Shown here one piece after another: positions 6,228-14,611 of a DNA stretch of 17,245 bases (position 1 is its first letter; each line of letters begins with the position of its first letter). The stretch comes from Firmicutes bacterium UBA5559 (GTDB lineage: Bacteria > Bacillota > Clostridia > Peptostreptococcales > Anaerovoracaceae): assembly GCA_002425705.1 (NCBI GenBank), contig DIMT01000037.1:125053-142297 (forward strand), read 5' to 3'. The notes below the pieces were generated by a model that did not search any database, had not been told where the DNA came from, and saw nothing but the letters and a program-made list of their open reading frames with translations. The translations under genes and the position numbers were made by a program.

Positions 6228-8411
6228 ATGGAAACAATGAAGCATTTTTTAGACAGCCTGCTGGAAATCAATCCGAAATACGATGTGGAAATTATTGGAA
6301 AAGCTTACCAGATCGCGGATAACATGCACCAGGGGCAGCTCCGGAAATCCGGTGAGCCATACATGATCCATCCTGCAGCAGTAGCCATTATTCTGGCTGA
6401 ACTTGGAATGGATGATGAGACAATTGTGGCTGGCCTGCTTCATGATGCCGTAGAAGATACGGATTATACAAAAGAACAGATGGAAAAGGACTTTGGGCCT
6501 GAAATTGCCAACCTGGTAGACGGAGTGACTAAACTGGGATCCATCGTCTTTGAGAGTAAGGAAGAACGGCAGGCGGAAAACCTGAGGAAAATGTTCCTGG
6601 CCATGTCCAAGGATATACGTGTCCTGATCATCAAGCTGGCTGACCGGCTTCATAATCTGCGGACCATCAATTACATGGACGAGCGGAAGATCATTGACAA
6701 ATGCAAGGAAACCCTTGAAATCTATGCACCCCTCGCCAGCCGTCTGGGTATCTATACCCTGAAATTCGAGCTGGAAGACATTGCTTTAAAACACTTGGAT
6801 CCCTTTGCTTACTATGATCTGGTGACCCAGGTCAATGCGAAAAAGGCTCAGCGTTCAGCCATTATCGATCAAGTGGTCCAGGAAATCAGGGAAAGCCTGG
6901 ATGAACTGAATATCACCTATGAGATTACTGGACGATCCAAGCATTTTTACAGCATCTACCGAAAGATGAAATATCAGAACAAGCAACTGGATGAAATCTT
7001 TGATCTGACTGCGGTACGGATCATCGTGGAAACCATCAAAGACTGCTACGCAGTTCTGGGGGTGGTCCATACCATGTGGAGACCGATACCAGGTAAGTTC
7101 AAAGACTATATTGCCATGCCCAAGACCAATATGTACCAATCCCTGCATACCACCGTAATCGGAGATAATGGGGATCCCTTTGAAATTCAGATCCGAACCT
7201 ATGAGATGCATCGAGTGGCTGAATTCGGTATTGCCGCCCACTGGAAGTATAAAGAAGGGGTTTCCATCGATAAAGAGGAAACCAAGCTGGCCTGGCTGAG
7301 ACAGACCCTGGAATGGCAGAAGGAAATGAATGATCCCAAGGAGTTCATGGAAACCCTTAAAGTAGACCTCTTTGCCAGCCAGGTATTTGTCTTTACACCA
7401 AAGGGAGACGTAATCGAACTGCCGGCTGGATCGACGCCTCTGGACTTTGCCTTTAAGATCCACTCAGCCATCGGGGCTAAAACCATCGGGGCGAAGGTAA
7501 ATGGGAAAATGGTTCCCATCGACTATACGCTGGAAAATGGGAATATCGTTGAAATTGTAACATCTCCCAATGCCAGTGGTCCCAGCATCGACTGGTTGAA
7601 GATTGCCAAGAGCAGCAATGCCCGAAATAAGATAAGGGCTTTCCTGAAACGGGAAAACAAATCGGATGCCGTAGACAAGGGCAAGGATCTTCTGGACAAA
7701 TATGTTCGGAAGAAGGGAATGGATACTCAGCATATTATTAAAAATACCAATATTGCCAAGGTTGTAAAAGCGCTGAATCTATCCTCAACCGAAGAACTCT
7801 ATACCCAGCTGAGCCAGGGGGGAACCTTCCTCAGTAAAGTAGCCGGTATGCTGATCGGGTACTACAACGACGAAAAGCAGGAAGAAACCAAAAAAGCTGA
7901 AAACGATATCAAGAACATTGCCGTTGAAAAGAAAAAGAAGGATTATTCCCAAAAGGACCAGACAGGGGTTACGGTAGAAGGTGTCGACAATTTATTGATC
8001 CGATTCTCCAAGTGCTGCAATCCGGTTCCGGGAGATGATATCGTCGGTTTCATCACTAAAGGCAGAGGTATTTCTGTTCACCGGGCCGACTGTATCAACG
8101 TCCTGTCCCTGCCGCCGGAAGAACGGGCCCGTTGTATCGATGTGGTCTGGGATGAGGCTAAGCAGAACAAGTCCTACAACGCCGATGTCACCATTATTGC
8201 CGACGACCGGAAAGGATTGTTTTCAGATCTTTCCCGGGTTTGCGAAGATATGGATGTTCATATTACCGGCGTCAATGCAAAAAGCTCAAAAGAACAGGTT
8301 GTAACTATCACCATGACCCTCTCCATATCCAATAAGAGCCAGATGGAAAAAATCCTCCGGTCTCTGAAAAATGTGGCAGGGGTCAACGATGTTTACCGAG
8401 CCAAGACATAA
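6228..8411 (+). CDS. rel: Bifunctional (p)ppGpp synthetase/hydrolase Rel
   Basis: Rel makes (p)ppGpp on starved ribosomes and also hydrolyses it. The 727-residue protein has the full long-RSH architecture. The hydrolase HD domain carries H48 and LLHDAVEDTD (70-79) with D139, so hydrolysis should be intact. The synthetase domain follows, with TGRSKHFYSIYRKM (234-247), the substrate loop at 288-308 and EIQIRT (319-324). Next come TGS (about 386-446), a helical region, the Cys/His-rich domain SKCCNPVPGDDIVGF (594-608) with H618 and C622, and a C-terminal ACT domain (about 650-727). The specificity motif is KFKD (290-293) rather than RFKD; it keeps the basic signature of bifunctional Rel, not the acidic EFDD of E. 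coli RelA. A GAGGG site (6217-6221) precedes the ATG. recJ and apt, often found between secDF and rel, are absent. The symbols relA or rsh are also in use. Confidence 0.97.
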   Translation: METMKHFLDSLLEINPKYDVEIIGKAYQIADNMHQGQLRKSGEPYMIHPAAVAIILAELGMDDETIVAGLLHDAVEDTDYTKEQMEKDFGPEIANLVDGVTKLGSIVFESKEERQAENLRKMFLAMSKDIRVLIIKLADRLHNLRTINYMDERKIIDKCKETLEIYAPLASRLGIYTLKFELEDIALKHLDPFAYYDLVTQVNAKKAQRSAIIDQVVQEIRESLDELNITYEITGRSKHFYSIYRKMKYQNKQLDEIFDLTAVRIIVETIKDCYAVLGVVHTMWRPIPGKFKDYIAMPKTNMYQSLHTTVIGDNGDPFEIQIRTYEMHRVAEFGIAAHWKYKEGVSIDKEETKLAWLRQTLEWQKEMNDPKEFMETLKVDLFASQVFVFTPKGDVIELPAGSTPLDFAFKIHSAIGAKTIGAKVNGKMVPIDYTLENGNIVEIVTSPNASGPSIDWLKIAKSSNARNKIRAFLKRENKSDAVDKGKDLLDKYVRKKGMDTQHIIKNTNIAKVVKALNLSSTEELYTQLSQGGTFLSKVAGMLIGYYNDEKQEETKKAENDIKNIAVEKKKKDYSQKDQTGVTVEGVDNLLIRFSKCCNPVPGDDIVGFITKGRGISVHRADCINVLSLPPEERARCIDVVWDEAKQNKSYNADVTIIADDRKGLFSDLSRVCEDMDVHITGVNAKSSKEQVVTITMTLSISNKSQMEKILRSLKNVAGVNDVYRAKT

Positions 8412-8440
8412 TTAAGGATATCAAGACAGAAGGAGGAATC

Positions 8441-8890
8441 ATGCGGGCAGTTGTACAGCGAGTGACGGAAGCAGATGTTGCAGTAGAAGGAAAGGTGAAT
8501 GGTACCATAGGAAAGGGTTTCGTGGTGCTTCTGGGGGTGGAGGACGGAGATAGTCCGGCCGACGCCATCTATATGGCAGAAAAAATTTCCGGACTTCGGG
8601 TTTTTGAGGATGAAGAAGGGAAGATGAATCTGGCTCTTTCCGATATTGAAGGGCAGATACTGGCTATTTCCCAGTTTACTTTGCTGGGGGATGCCAGAAA
8701 AGGAAAACGTCCCAGTTTCATCCGTGCTGCAAGACCGGAAGAGGCCAATGATCTTTATCGGGTTTTTGTTGATAATTTGAAGGAAAAGGGACATCCGGTG
8801 GAAGAAGGTATCTTTCAGGCGGAAATGAATGTTCGCATTCATAATGACGGACCGGTGACGATCTTGCTGGACAGCCGTAAGCTCTTCTGA
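8441..8890 (+). CDS. dtd: D-aminoacyl-tRNA deacylase (DTD)
   Basis: DTD hydrolyses D-amino acids, and glycine mischarged on tRNA-Ala, from tRNA in the cytoplasm. The 149-residue length is typical. Both signature motifs are present: SQFTLLGDARKGKRPSF (77-93) and NDGPVT (135-140), which carries the cross-subunit Gly-Pro pair of the active site in the dimer. The N-terminal MRAVVQRVTEADVAV is also characteristic. AGGAGG at 8431-8436 lies only four bases before the ATG. The gene follows rel by 29 bp with no terminator, the common firmicute order. Confidence 0.97.
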   Translation: MRAVVQRVTEADVAVEGKVNGTIGKGFVVLLGVEDGDSPADAIYMAEKISGLRVFEDEEGKMNLALSDIEGQILAISQFTLLGDARKGKRPSFIRAARPEEANDLYRVFVDNLKEKGHPVEEGIFQAEMNVRIHNDGPVTILLDSRKLF

Positions 8891-8943
8891 TAAAGGAAAA
8901 TCGATAGCAACGTATTCATTGATAATAATAAAGGAAATCAACC

Positions 8944-9564
8944 ATGCGCATACAGAAATTTATGACAGGACCCTTGCAGGTCAACACCTACCTGGTTTCG
9001 GATGAAGCCACGAAGAAAGGATTTATGGTGGATCCGGGTGGATACAGTGAAAAAATCCGGCAAACCATTGACGAAGAAAAAATTGAGTTGGACTATATTA
9101 TCCTGACCCACGGTCATGGTGACCATATCGGTGGCGTGGCTGACTTTCAAAGTCTCTATCCTCAAGCCCGGCTGGTTGCCAGCAAGGAAGAAAAAGCATT
9201 GCTTTCCTCTCCTTCTATGAACTTTTCCAGGGAAACAACCGGAAAGCCGGTAGAACTGGTACCGGATCTGGCCGTTGAGGACGGAGACCAGCTGATGATC
9301 GGCAATATAGAGCTGAAATTTATCCTGACTCCCGGTCACACAAAAGGAGGCATGTGCATCCTTACTGACAAAGCCCTTTTCAGCGGAGACACCCTTTTTC
9401 AGCAGTCCATCGGCCGGACGGATTTCCCCGGAGGCTCTCTGGATGAAATCCGGCATTCCATTATGAATAAGCTTTTTGTGCTGCCGGAGGATACTCAGGT
9501 TTTCCCGGGACATATGGGAATCACCACCATCGGCAATGAAATGAGGAACAATCCCTTTGTATAA
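8944..9564 (+). CDS. MBL-fold metallo-hydrolase, glyoxalase II-like (YqgX/GloB family)
   Basis: The 206-residue protein has a complete metallo-beta-lactamase-fold metal site: THGHGDH (H56, H58, D60, H61), H132 in TPGHTKGG, D149 in FSGDTLF and H190 in FPGHMG. Two metal ions should therefore be bound. The layout resembles the short YqgX-type proteins, which lack the glutathione-binding C-terminal domain of true glyoxalase II, so thioester hydrolysis is plausible but the substrate is unknown. A modest AAGGAA site (8931-8936) precedes the ATG. The 53-bp gap after dtd is the largest within the cluster, with no convincing hairpin or promoter. The last codons overlap the start of hemZ by 8 bases. 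Position between dtd and hemZ is common in Clostridia. Confidence 0.92.
   Translation: MRIQKFMTGPLQVNTYLVSDEATKKGFMVDPGGYSEKIRQTIDEEKIELDYIILTHGHGDHIGGVADFQSLYPQARLVASKEEKALLSSPSMNFSRETTGKPVELVPDLAVEDGDQLMIGNIELKFILTPGHTKGGMCILTDKALFSGDTLFQQSIGRTDFPGGSLDEIRHSIMNKLFVLPEDTQVFPGHMGITTIGNEMRNNPFV
9543..9547 (+). promoter_or_regulatory. Ribosome binding site for the TTG start of hemZ
   Basis: GAGGA lies nine bases before a TTG codon at 9557, inside the end of the MBL hydrolase gene. In this frame a TGA at 9542-9544 excludes any earlier start, and TTG is the first usable initiator. A later ATG would remove about 30 residues of the N-terminal domain. Confidence 0.6.
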
Positions 9565-10987
9565 ATTTATCCTGGATACCACCCATCCCCTGCAGCTTTT
9601 TCGGGAACTGATTGAAGTATTTCTGACACCGGATCAATACCAGTGTATGGGGCCGGAGGAAGAAAGGGAGAAAAATGCAGTAGAATACAGCGGTGAAGCT
9701 GCTGAATCCTCTGTTTTTTATTACCGTGGCACTGGTTCCCAGGATGAAAAAAACGATTTGAAGCGATGTCTTTATGGGGATCTTTCCCGGATAACCGGGA
9801 CGAGGCCTGAATGGGGGATTCTGACAGGCATCCGTCCGGTGAAACTGACCGGGGAAATGCTGGAACAGGGGAAGTCTGCGGATCAAGCACGGAAGACGCT
9901 GATAGAAGACTATTTGCTCCATCCGGATAAGGCCCAGCTGATTCTGCGGATGTATCAGCATCAAGTTCAGAAAATCGGTAAGCCAACGCCGGATTCTGCC
10001 GGAATTTACATTGGTATACCCTTTTGTCCGACCCGATGCCTCTACTGCTCCTTTCCCTCTAATCAGGGAAAAGAGGAGGAGATTCAACACTATCTGGAGG
10101 CCCTGAAAATGGAAATCCGATATGTGGGAGAAGAAATGAAGCGATTGGGAATCTTTCCTGAGTCCCTGTATTTGGGAGGAGGAACGCCTACAACTTTGTC
10201 TGCAGAGCAGTTAAACGAGCTGATGACAGAATGGGAAGAAGCCTTCGATTTATCCCGTTGCAGGGAAATAACCGTGGAGGCCGGCCGGCCGGACACCATC
10301 ACTCTGGAAAAAATGGAACTGCTGAAAGAACACGGAGTAAACCGAATCAGCATTAATCCCCAGACAATGAAGGATGAAACCTTAAGCATTATTGGCAGAA
10401 ATCACACGGCTCAGCAAATCAGGCAAGCATTTATCGATGCCAGAAAAGCTGGTATTCCAGTGATAAACGCCGATGTCATTGCCGGCCTGCCCGGTGAGAC
10501 CCGAGAAGATTTCAGTGATACTTTACAGCAGCTCTGCGCATTAGGGCCGGAAAATATCACCCTCCACACGCTGGCAGTTAAACGGGCCTCCAGGCTGATT
10601 GAATTGGACAGCCAATTTCATTATCGCCGGAGTCTGGTCGTCAGGGATATGATGGCCGATGGTTTGAGTTTCCTTCAGCAGCAAGGGTATGTACCCTATT
10701 ATCTGTATCGGCAGAAACACATGGCCGGAGCACTGGAAAACATAGGTTTTTCCAAGGATGGAACCGACAATATCTATAATATCCGGATGATGGACGAGCA
10801 TCAGACCATCATTGCACTGGGGGCCGGTGGCATCAGCAAGGTCTATTACCCCGGTGAAAACCGCCTGGAACGTGTGGCAAACGTTTCCAATTATCCGTTA
10901 TACATCCAGCGCATTGAGGAAATGATCCAGCGTAAAAGAATCAATCTATTTCAGGAGGTAGAAACTCATGCTGACCAACGCACCTAA
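9557..10987 (+). CDS. hemZ: HemZ-type radical SAM protein (putative coproporphyrinogen III dehydrogenase)
   Basis: This 476-residue protein belongs to the HemN/HemW/HemZ group. A HemZ-specific N-terminal domain of about 150 residues, with WGILTGIRPVKL (86-97), precedes a radical SAM core with C157-PTR-C161-LY-C164, then YLGGGTPTTL (205-214), the VNRISINPQT block and a C-terminal HemN-like helical domain. HemZ is annotated as an oxygen-independent coproporphyrinogen oxidase. However, the fourth cysteine of the HemN motif (CX3CX2CXC) is replaced here by Phe166, as in the HemW heme chaperones, so the activity is unproven. It starts with TTG, overlapping the upstream gene by 8 bases, and its last 20 bases overlap hisS, which suggests translational coupling at both ends. 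No other heme gene is in the window. Confidence 0.88.
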   Translation: MYKFILDTTHPLQLFRELIEVFLTPDQYQCMGPEEEREKNAVEYSGEAAESSVFYYRGTGSQDEKNDLKRCLYGDLSRITGTRPEWGILTGIRPVKLTGEMLEQGKSADQARKTLIEDYLLHPDKAQLILRMYQHQVQKIGKPTPDSAGIYIGIPFCPTRCLYCSFPSNQGKEEEIQHYLEALKMEIRYVGEEMKRLGIFPESLYLGGGTPTTLSAEQLNELMTEWEEAFDLSRCREITVEAGRPDTITLEKMELLKEHGVNRISINPQTMKDETLSIIGRNHTAQQIRQAFIDARKAGIPVINADVIAGLPGETREDFSDTLQQLCALGPENITLHTLAVKRASRLIELDSQFHYRRSLVVRDMMADGLSFLQQQGYVPYYLYRQKHMAGALENIGFSKDGTDNIYNIRMMDEHQTIIALGAGGISKVYYPGENRLERVANVSNYPLYIQRIEEMIQRKRINLFQEVETHADQRT

Positions 10988-12236
10988 GGGAACCAAGGAC
11001 ATACTGCCCAATCAGGTATACAAGTGGCACTTTTTAGAAAAAGCCTTTCGCGACATCTGTACCCGTTACGGATTCAGGGAAATTCGGACCCCCATTTTTG
11101 AGCATACGGAACTTTTCACCAGAGGAGTAGGGGACACGACAGACATCGTGGAAAAGCAAATGTATACCTTTGAAGATTTTGCCAAGAGAAGTCTGACCCT
11201 CAAACCGGAGGGAACTTCCCCGGCTGTCCGTTCCTTTGTCGAACACAAACAGTATGCAGAAGTTCAGCCTACCAAATATTATTATGACATTCCCTGTTTT
11301 CGTTATGAAAAGCCACAATCGGGAAGACTTCGGGAATTCCATCAGTTTGGTATCGAAATATTCGGTACCTCCAATATGATGGCTGACGCGGAGGTTATCT
11401 GCCTGGCCGATGATTTTCTCAGGAATCTGGGGATAGAAGACGTGGAACTCCGAATCAACAGCATCGGCTGTCCTTCCTGCAGGGATATTTATCGTCAGGC
11501 ATTGAGGGATTTCCTCAAGCCAAAATACGATGATCTTTGCGATACCTGCAAGAGTCGTTATGAACGAAATCCCATGCGGATACTGGACTGCAAATCAGAA
11601 ATCTGCCAGAGCCTGGTCCAAGGCGCACCAGTGATGCTGGACTATCTGGACGAAGAGTGTCAGGTGGCTTTTGACGAATTGAAGGCCAACCTGGAAGCCA
11701 TGGATGTGGAATATACCGTGGACCCGGGAATTGTCCGGGGACTGGACTATTATACAAAAACCGCCTTCGAGTTCGTATCCAATAAGATTGGAGCCCAGGG
11801 CACCGTTTGCGGCGGCGGTCGGTATGACAACCTGATTGAAGAGTTGGGAGGCCCTCCCATTCCCGGGGTAGGCTTCGGGCTGGGAATCGAGAGACTGCTC
11901 CTTACCCTGGAAGCCAATGGAGTCGCGATTCCGGAACCGGAGGGAGTGGAGGTGTTTATAGCCATTCTCGGGGATAACGGTAAAAAATTCGGTCTTTCCC
12001 TGTTGCGTCAGCTCCGTCGGGAAGGCCTTCGGGCAGAGGTGGATCTGCTGGCCCGGAATTTCAAAGGACAGTTCAAATACTCCGATCGCCTGAACGCCCG
12101 CTACACCGTTATGATTGGTGACAACGAGCTGGAAGAAGGTCAGATTACCATCAAGGATATGGCTACATCAGAACAGCGCAGAGTCGATATCCGGACAATC
12201 GCCGAAGAATTGGTTCAACTCTGTAAAGAAAGATAG
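10968..12236 (+). CDS. hisS: Histidyl-tRNA synthetase
   Basis: HisRS charges tRNA-His with histidine. The 422-residue, class IIa protein starts with the family signature APKGTKDILP (5-14). Motif 2 is FRYEKPQSGRLREFHQFG (111-128), the histidine-specific block is VRGLDYYT (256-263) with Arg257 expected to be catalytic, and motif 3 is GFGLGIERL (302-310). The C-terminal anticodon-binding domain begins near residue 325. Cys pairs at 168/171 and 191/194 in the insertion domain are usual for firmicute HisRS. A strong AGGAGGT (10953-10959) inside hemZ precedes the ATG, and the two genes overlap by 20 bases. This leaves no room for a T-box leader directly before hisS. aspS follows after 9 bases, the standard hisS-aspS pair. 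Confidence 0.98.
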   Translation: MLTNAPKGTKDILPNQVYKWHFLEKAFRDICTRYGFREIRTPIFEHTELFTRGVGDTTDIVEKQMYTFEDFAKRSLTLKPEGTSPAVRSFVEHKQYAEVQPTKYYYDIPCFRYEKPQSGRLREFHQFGIEIFGTSNMMADAEVICLADDFLRNLGIEDVELRINSIGCPSCRDIYRQALRDFLKPKYDDLCDTCKSRYERNPMRILDCKSEICQSLVQGAPVMLDYLDEECQVAFDELKANLEAMDVEYTVDPGIVRGLDYYTKTAFEFVSNKIGAQGTVCGGGRYDNLIEELGGPPIPGVGFGLGIERLLLTLEANGVAIPEPEGVEVFIAILGDNGKKFGLSLLRQLRREGLRAEVDLLARNFKGQFKYSDRLNARYTVMIGDNELEEGQITIKDMATSEQRRVDIRTIAEELVQLCKER

Positions 12237-12245
12237 GAGAACAGG

Positions 12246-14012
12246 ATGAGAGATATTTTTAAAAGGACTCATATGTGCGGTACGCTGCGATCCCATGATG
12301 TGGATGGCCAGGTAGTTTTGAACGGATGGATTCAGAAAAGAAGGAACCTGGGAGGCCTGATTTTCTGTGATCTGCGGGATAAAACCGGCATTGTTCAGGT
12401 TGTTTTTGATGATAAGATCCCGGCTGAATTATTTGAAAAAGCGGACAGCTTAAGAAGCGAATACGTGGTTGGCATCCAGGGTGTGGTCAAGGAACGTCAG
12501 GCCAAGAATCCAGATCTGCCCACCGGAGATATCGAAGTGTTTGCAACGGATCTGATCATCTATTCTCAGGCGGATACTCCTCCCATTTATATCAAGGATC
12601 ATGACAAGGTGGATGAAAACCTTCGTCTGAAATATCGTTACCTGGATCTTCGAAAGAATAAAATGCAAAATAATCTGCAGTTTCGTCACCAGGTAACCAA
12701 GGTTGCCCGGGAATATTATGATTCCCAGGGATTCACAGAGGTTGAAACGCCCATGCTGATCAATCCCACACCGGAAGGTGCCCGGGATTATCTGGTACCC
12801 AGCCGAGTCCACCCGGGGGAATTTTATGCTCTTCCCCAGTCGCCCCAGATGTTCAAGCAGCTGTTGATGGTGGGGGGGACCGATCGGTACATGCAGATCG
12901 TCAAATGCTTCCGGGATGAAGACCTTCGGGCTGACCGACAGCCGGAATTTACCCAGATCGACTTGGAAATGTCCTTTGTGGATATCGATGATGTAATCGA
13001 GATTCAGGAAGGTTTTATGAAAAAGCTGTTCCGCGATGTCATGGACACTGAAATCGAAACACCGTTCCCCAGGCTTTCCTATGATGAAGCCATGGAACGA
13101 TACGGCAGCGATAAGCCGGACACCCGATTCGGTTTTGAACTGAAGAAACTGAATGAACTTGTTCAAAACACCGAATTTCCGGTTTTCCGAAATGCTCTTG
13201 ACAGCAACGGCGACGTGAGGGGAATCTGCATCAATGGAGGGGGGAACCTCTTCAGCAGAAAAGATATTGATAAATTTACCGAGGCCATCCGATCTTACGG
13301 AGCCAAAGGTCTGGTGTGGATTAAGAAGGGTGTTGACGAAATAACATCTTCTGTAAACAAATTCTTCAGCAAAGAGGAATTGGAAGAGCTTCTGGCTGTT
13401 TTTAAGGCTCAGGAAGGGGATCTGGTACTGATTGCTGCCGACAAGAAAAAGGTGGTATTTGACAGTTTGGGATTCCTTCGCCGGGATATTGCCGGTAAAA
13501 TGGGTCTTTTGGATGACAATCAGTTTAACTTCCTTTGGGTCGTCGACTTTCCCCTGTATGAATATGATGAGGAAACCCAGCGATTCTATGCCATGCACCA
13601 TCCGTTTACTTCCCCGAAACTGGAGGATATTCCTCTGCTGGACGCGGAGCCGGAAAAGGTACGGGCCAAGGCCTATGATATCGTATTAAATGGTGTTGAG
13701 CTGGGGGGAGGAAGCATCCGAATCCACGACCGGACCCTTCAGCGAAAGATGTTCGAGGTGTTGGGATTGACGGAAGAGGAATGCCAGCGTAAGTTTGGTT
13801 TCCTTCTGGAAGCCTTCCGTTACGGCACCCCGCCCCATGGTGGACTGGCCTACGGGCTGGACCGGCTGGTCATGCTTCTGACCGGGGAAAACAGCATCCG
13901 GGAAGTCATCGCATTCCCTAAAAATCAGAGTGCTCAGTGCATGGTCAGTGACGCTCCGTCTCCGGCCGGCGAAGAGCAGCTGGAAGAATTGGGTATAAAA
14001 TTGAGGAACTGA
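12246..14012 (+). CDS. aspS: Aspartyl-tRNA synthetase, bacterial type
   Basis: AspRS charges tRNA-Asp. The 588 residues match the bacterial form: an N-terminal OB-fold anticodon domain (1-105) with GWIQKRRNLGGLIFCDLRD (27-45), the class IIb core with QSPQ (198-201), motif 2 FRDEDLRADRQPEFTQID (222-239), the GAD insertion domain (about 290-410), and motif 3 YGLDRLVMLL (536-545). Leu35 in RRNLGGL occupies the position where non-discriminating bacterial AspRS often has His, so an enzyme specific for tRNA-Asp is more likely; this is an inference from one position. AGGAGA (12235-12240) overlaps the hisS stop. The stop codon overlaps the nadD start as TGATG, a coupling arrangement. Confidence 0.98.
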   Translation: MRDIFKRTHMCGTLRSHDVDGQVVLNGWIQKRRNLGGLIFCDLRDKTGIVQVVFDDKIPAELFEKADSLRSEYVVGIQGVVKERQAKNPDLPTGDIEVFATDLIIYSQADTPPIYIKDHDKVDENLRLKYRYLDLRKNKMQNNLQFRHQVTKVAREYYDSQGFTEVETPMLINPTPEGARDYLVPSRVHPGEFYALPQSPQMFKQLLMVGGTDRYMQIVKCFRDEDLRADRQPEFTQIDLEMSFVDIDDVIEIQEGFMKKLFRDVMDTEIETPFPRLSYDEAMERYGSDKPDTRFGFELKKLNELVQNTEFPVFRNALDSNGDVRGICINGGGNLFSRKDIDKFTEAIRSYGAKGLVWIKKGVDEITSSVNKFFSKEELEELLAVFKAQEGDLVLIAADKKKVVFDSLGFLRRDIAGKMGLLDDNQFNFLWVVDFPLYEYDEETQRFYAMHHPFTSPKLEDIPLLDAEPEKVRAKAYDIVLNGVELGGGSIRIHDRTLQRKMFEVLGLTEEECQRKFGFLLEAFRYGTPPHGGLAYGLDRLVMLLTGENSIREVIAFPKNQSAQCMVSDAPSPAGEEQLEELGIKLRN

Positions 14013-14611
14013 TGAAAACAGGAATTTTTGGCGGGACCTTTGACCCGGTCCACCACGGTCATGTGGAACTATGTCGTCAGGCGGAGAGGGAAGCCGGTCT
14101 GGATCGTATCTTTGTGGTACCTGCCAGGCTTCAGCCTTTCAAATTGGAACAAAAGACAGCCGATGGCCAGCATCGGATAGAAATGCTTCGACTGGCTTTT
14201 TCGGCAGATCCCAGGATACAGGTTTCCGATTATGAATTGTCCAGGGAAGAGATTTCCTATACCATCCATACCCTTCGGGCTTTTCAGGAACGATTCCCGG
14301 AGGATGAGATTTATTTTATCCTGGGTACGGATGCTTTTATGAAAATTGAACTGTGGAGAAATTACGGGGAGCTTCTGAAAAATTACCATATTCTGGTGGG
14401 GGTACGCCCTGGTTACCGGGAGGAAGAGCTGGAAAGGCTGATTCGTCGTCTGGAACAAGAATTCCAAGCGGATATCCGTCTTCTGACCAACAAAGAACTG
14501 GAGATTTCCTCCACAGACCTGAAAGAGAAAATCCGTCAGGGATGCCCCCTCGGGGCCTGGCTGCCGGATATCGTAGAAAGGTATATCAAGGAACATGCGC
14601 TCTATACATAG
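14012..14611 (+). CDS. nadD: Nicotinate-nucleotide adenylyltransferase
   Basis: NadD joins nicotinate mononucleotide and ATP to form deamido-NAD in NAD synthesis. The 199-residue protein has the nucleotidyltransferase motif GIFGGTFDPVHHGH (4-17), including the HxGH signature, and the second ATP-binding motif ISSTDLKEKI (165-174). The substrate loop that normally reads PPHK appears as QPFK (41-44), with His replaced by Phe. TGAGGA (14002-14007) lies within the end of aspS, and the ATG shares one base with the aspS stop. The 3' end overlaps yqeK by 17 bases. The nadD-yqeK-rsfS order is widespread in Firmicutes. Confidence 0.95.
   Translation: MKTGIFGGTFDPVHHGHVELCRQAEREAGLDRIFVVPARLQPFKLEQKTADGQHRIEMLRLAFSADPRIQVSDYELSREEISYTIHTLRAFQERFPEDEIYFILGTDAFMKIELWRNYGELLKNYHILVGVRPGYREEELERLIRRLEQEFQADIRLLTNKELEISSTDLKEKIRQGCPLGAWLPDIVERYIKEHALYT

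Noticed and set aside
8891..8943. Possible promoter or hairpin between dtd and the MBL hydrolase gene
   Set aside because: The sequence is AT-rich, but I find no convincing -35/-10 pair or stem.
8938..9582. Antisense open frame (214 codons) opposite the MBL hydrolase gene
   Set aside because: The sense strand carries every MBL metal ligand; the antisense product has no recognisable fold signature.
12450..13601. Long antisense open frame (383 codons) inside aspS
   Set aside because: It lies wholly opposite a complete, conserved aspS, has no ribosome binding site of note and no recognisable domain. It is explained by codon bias of the sense gene.
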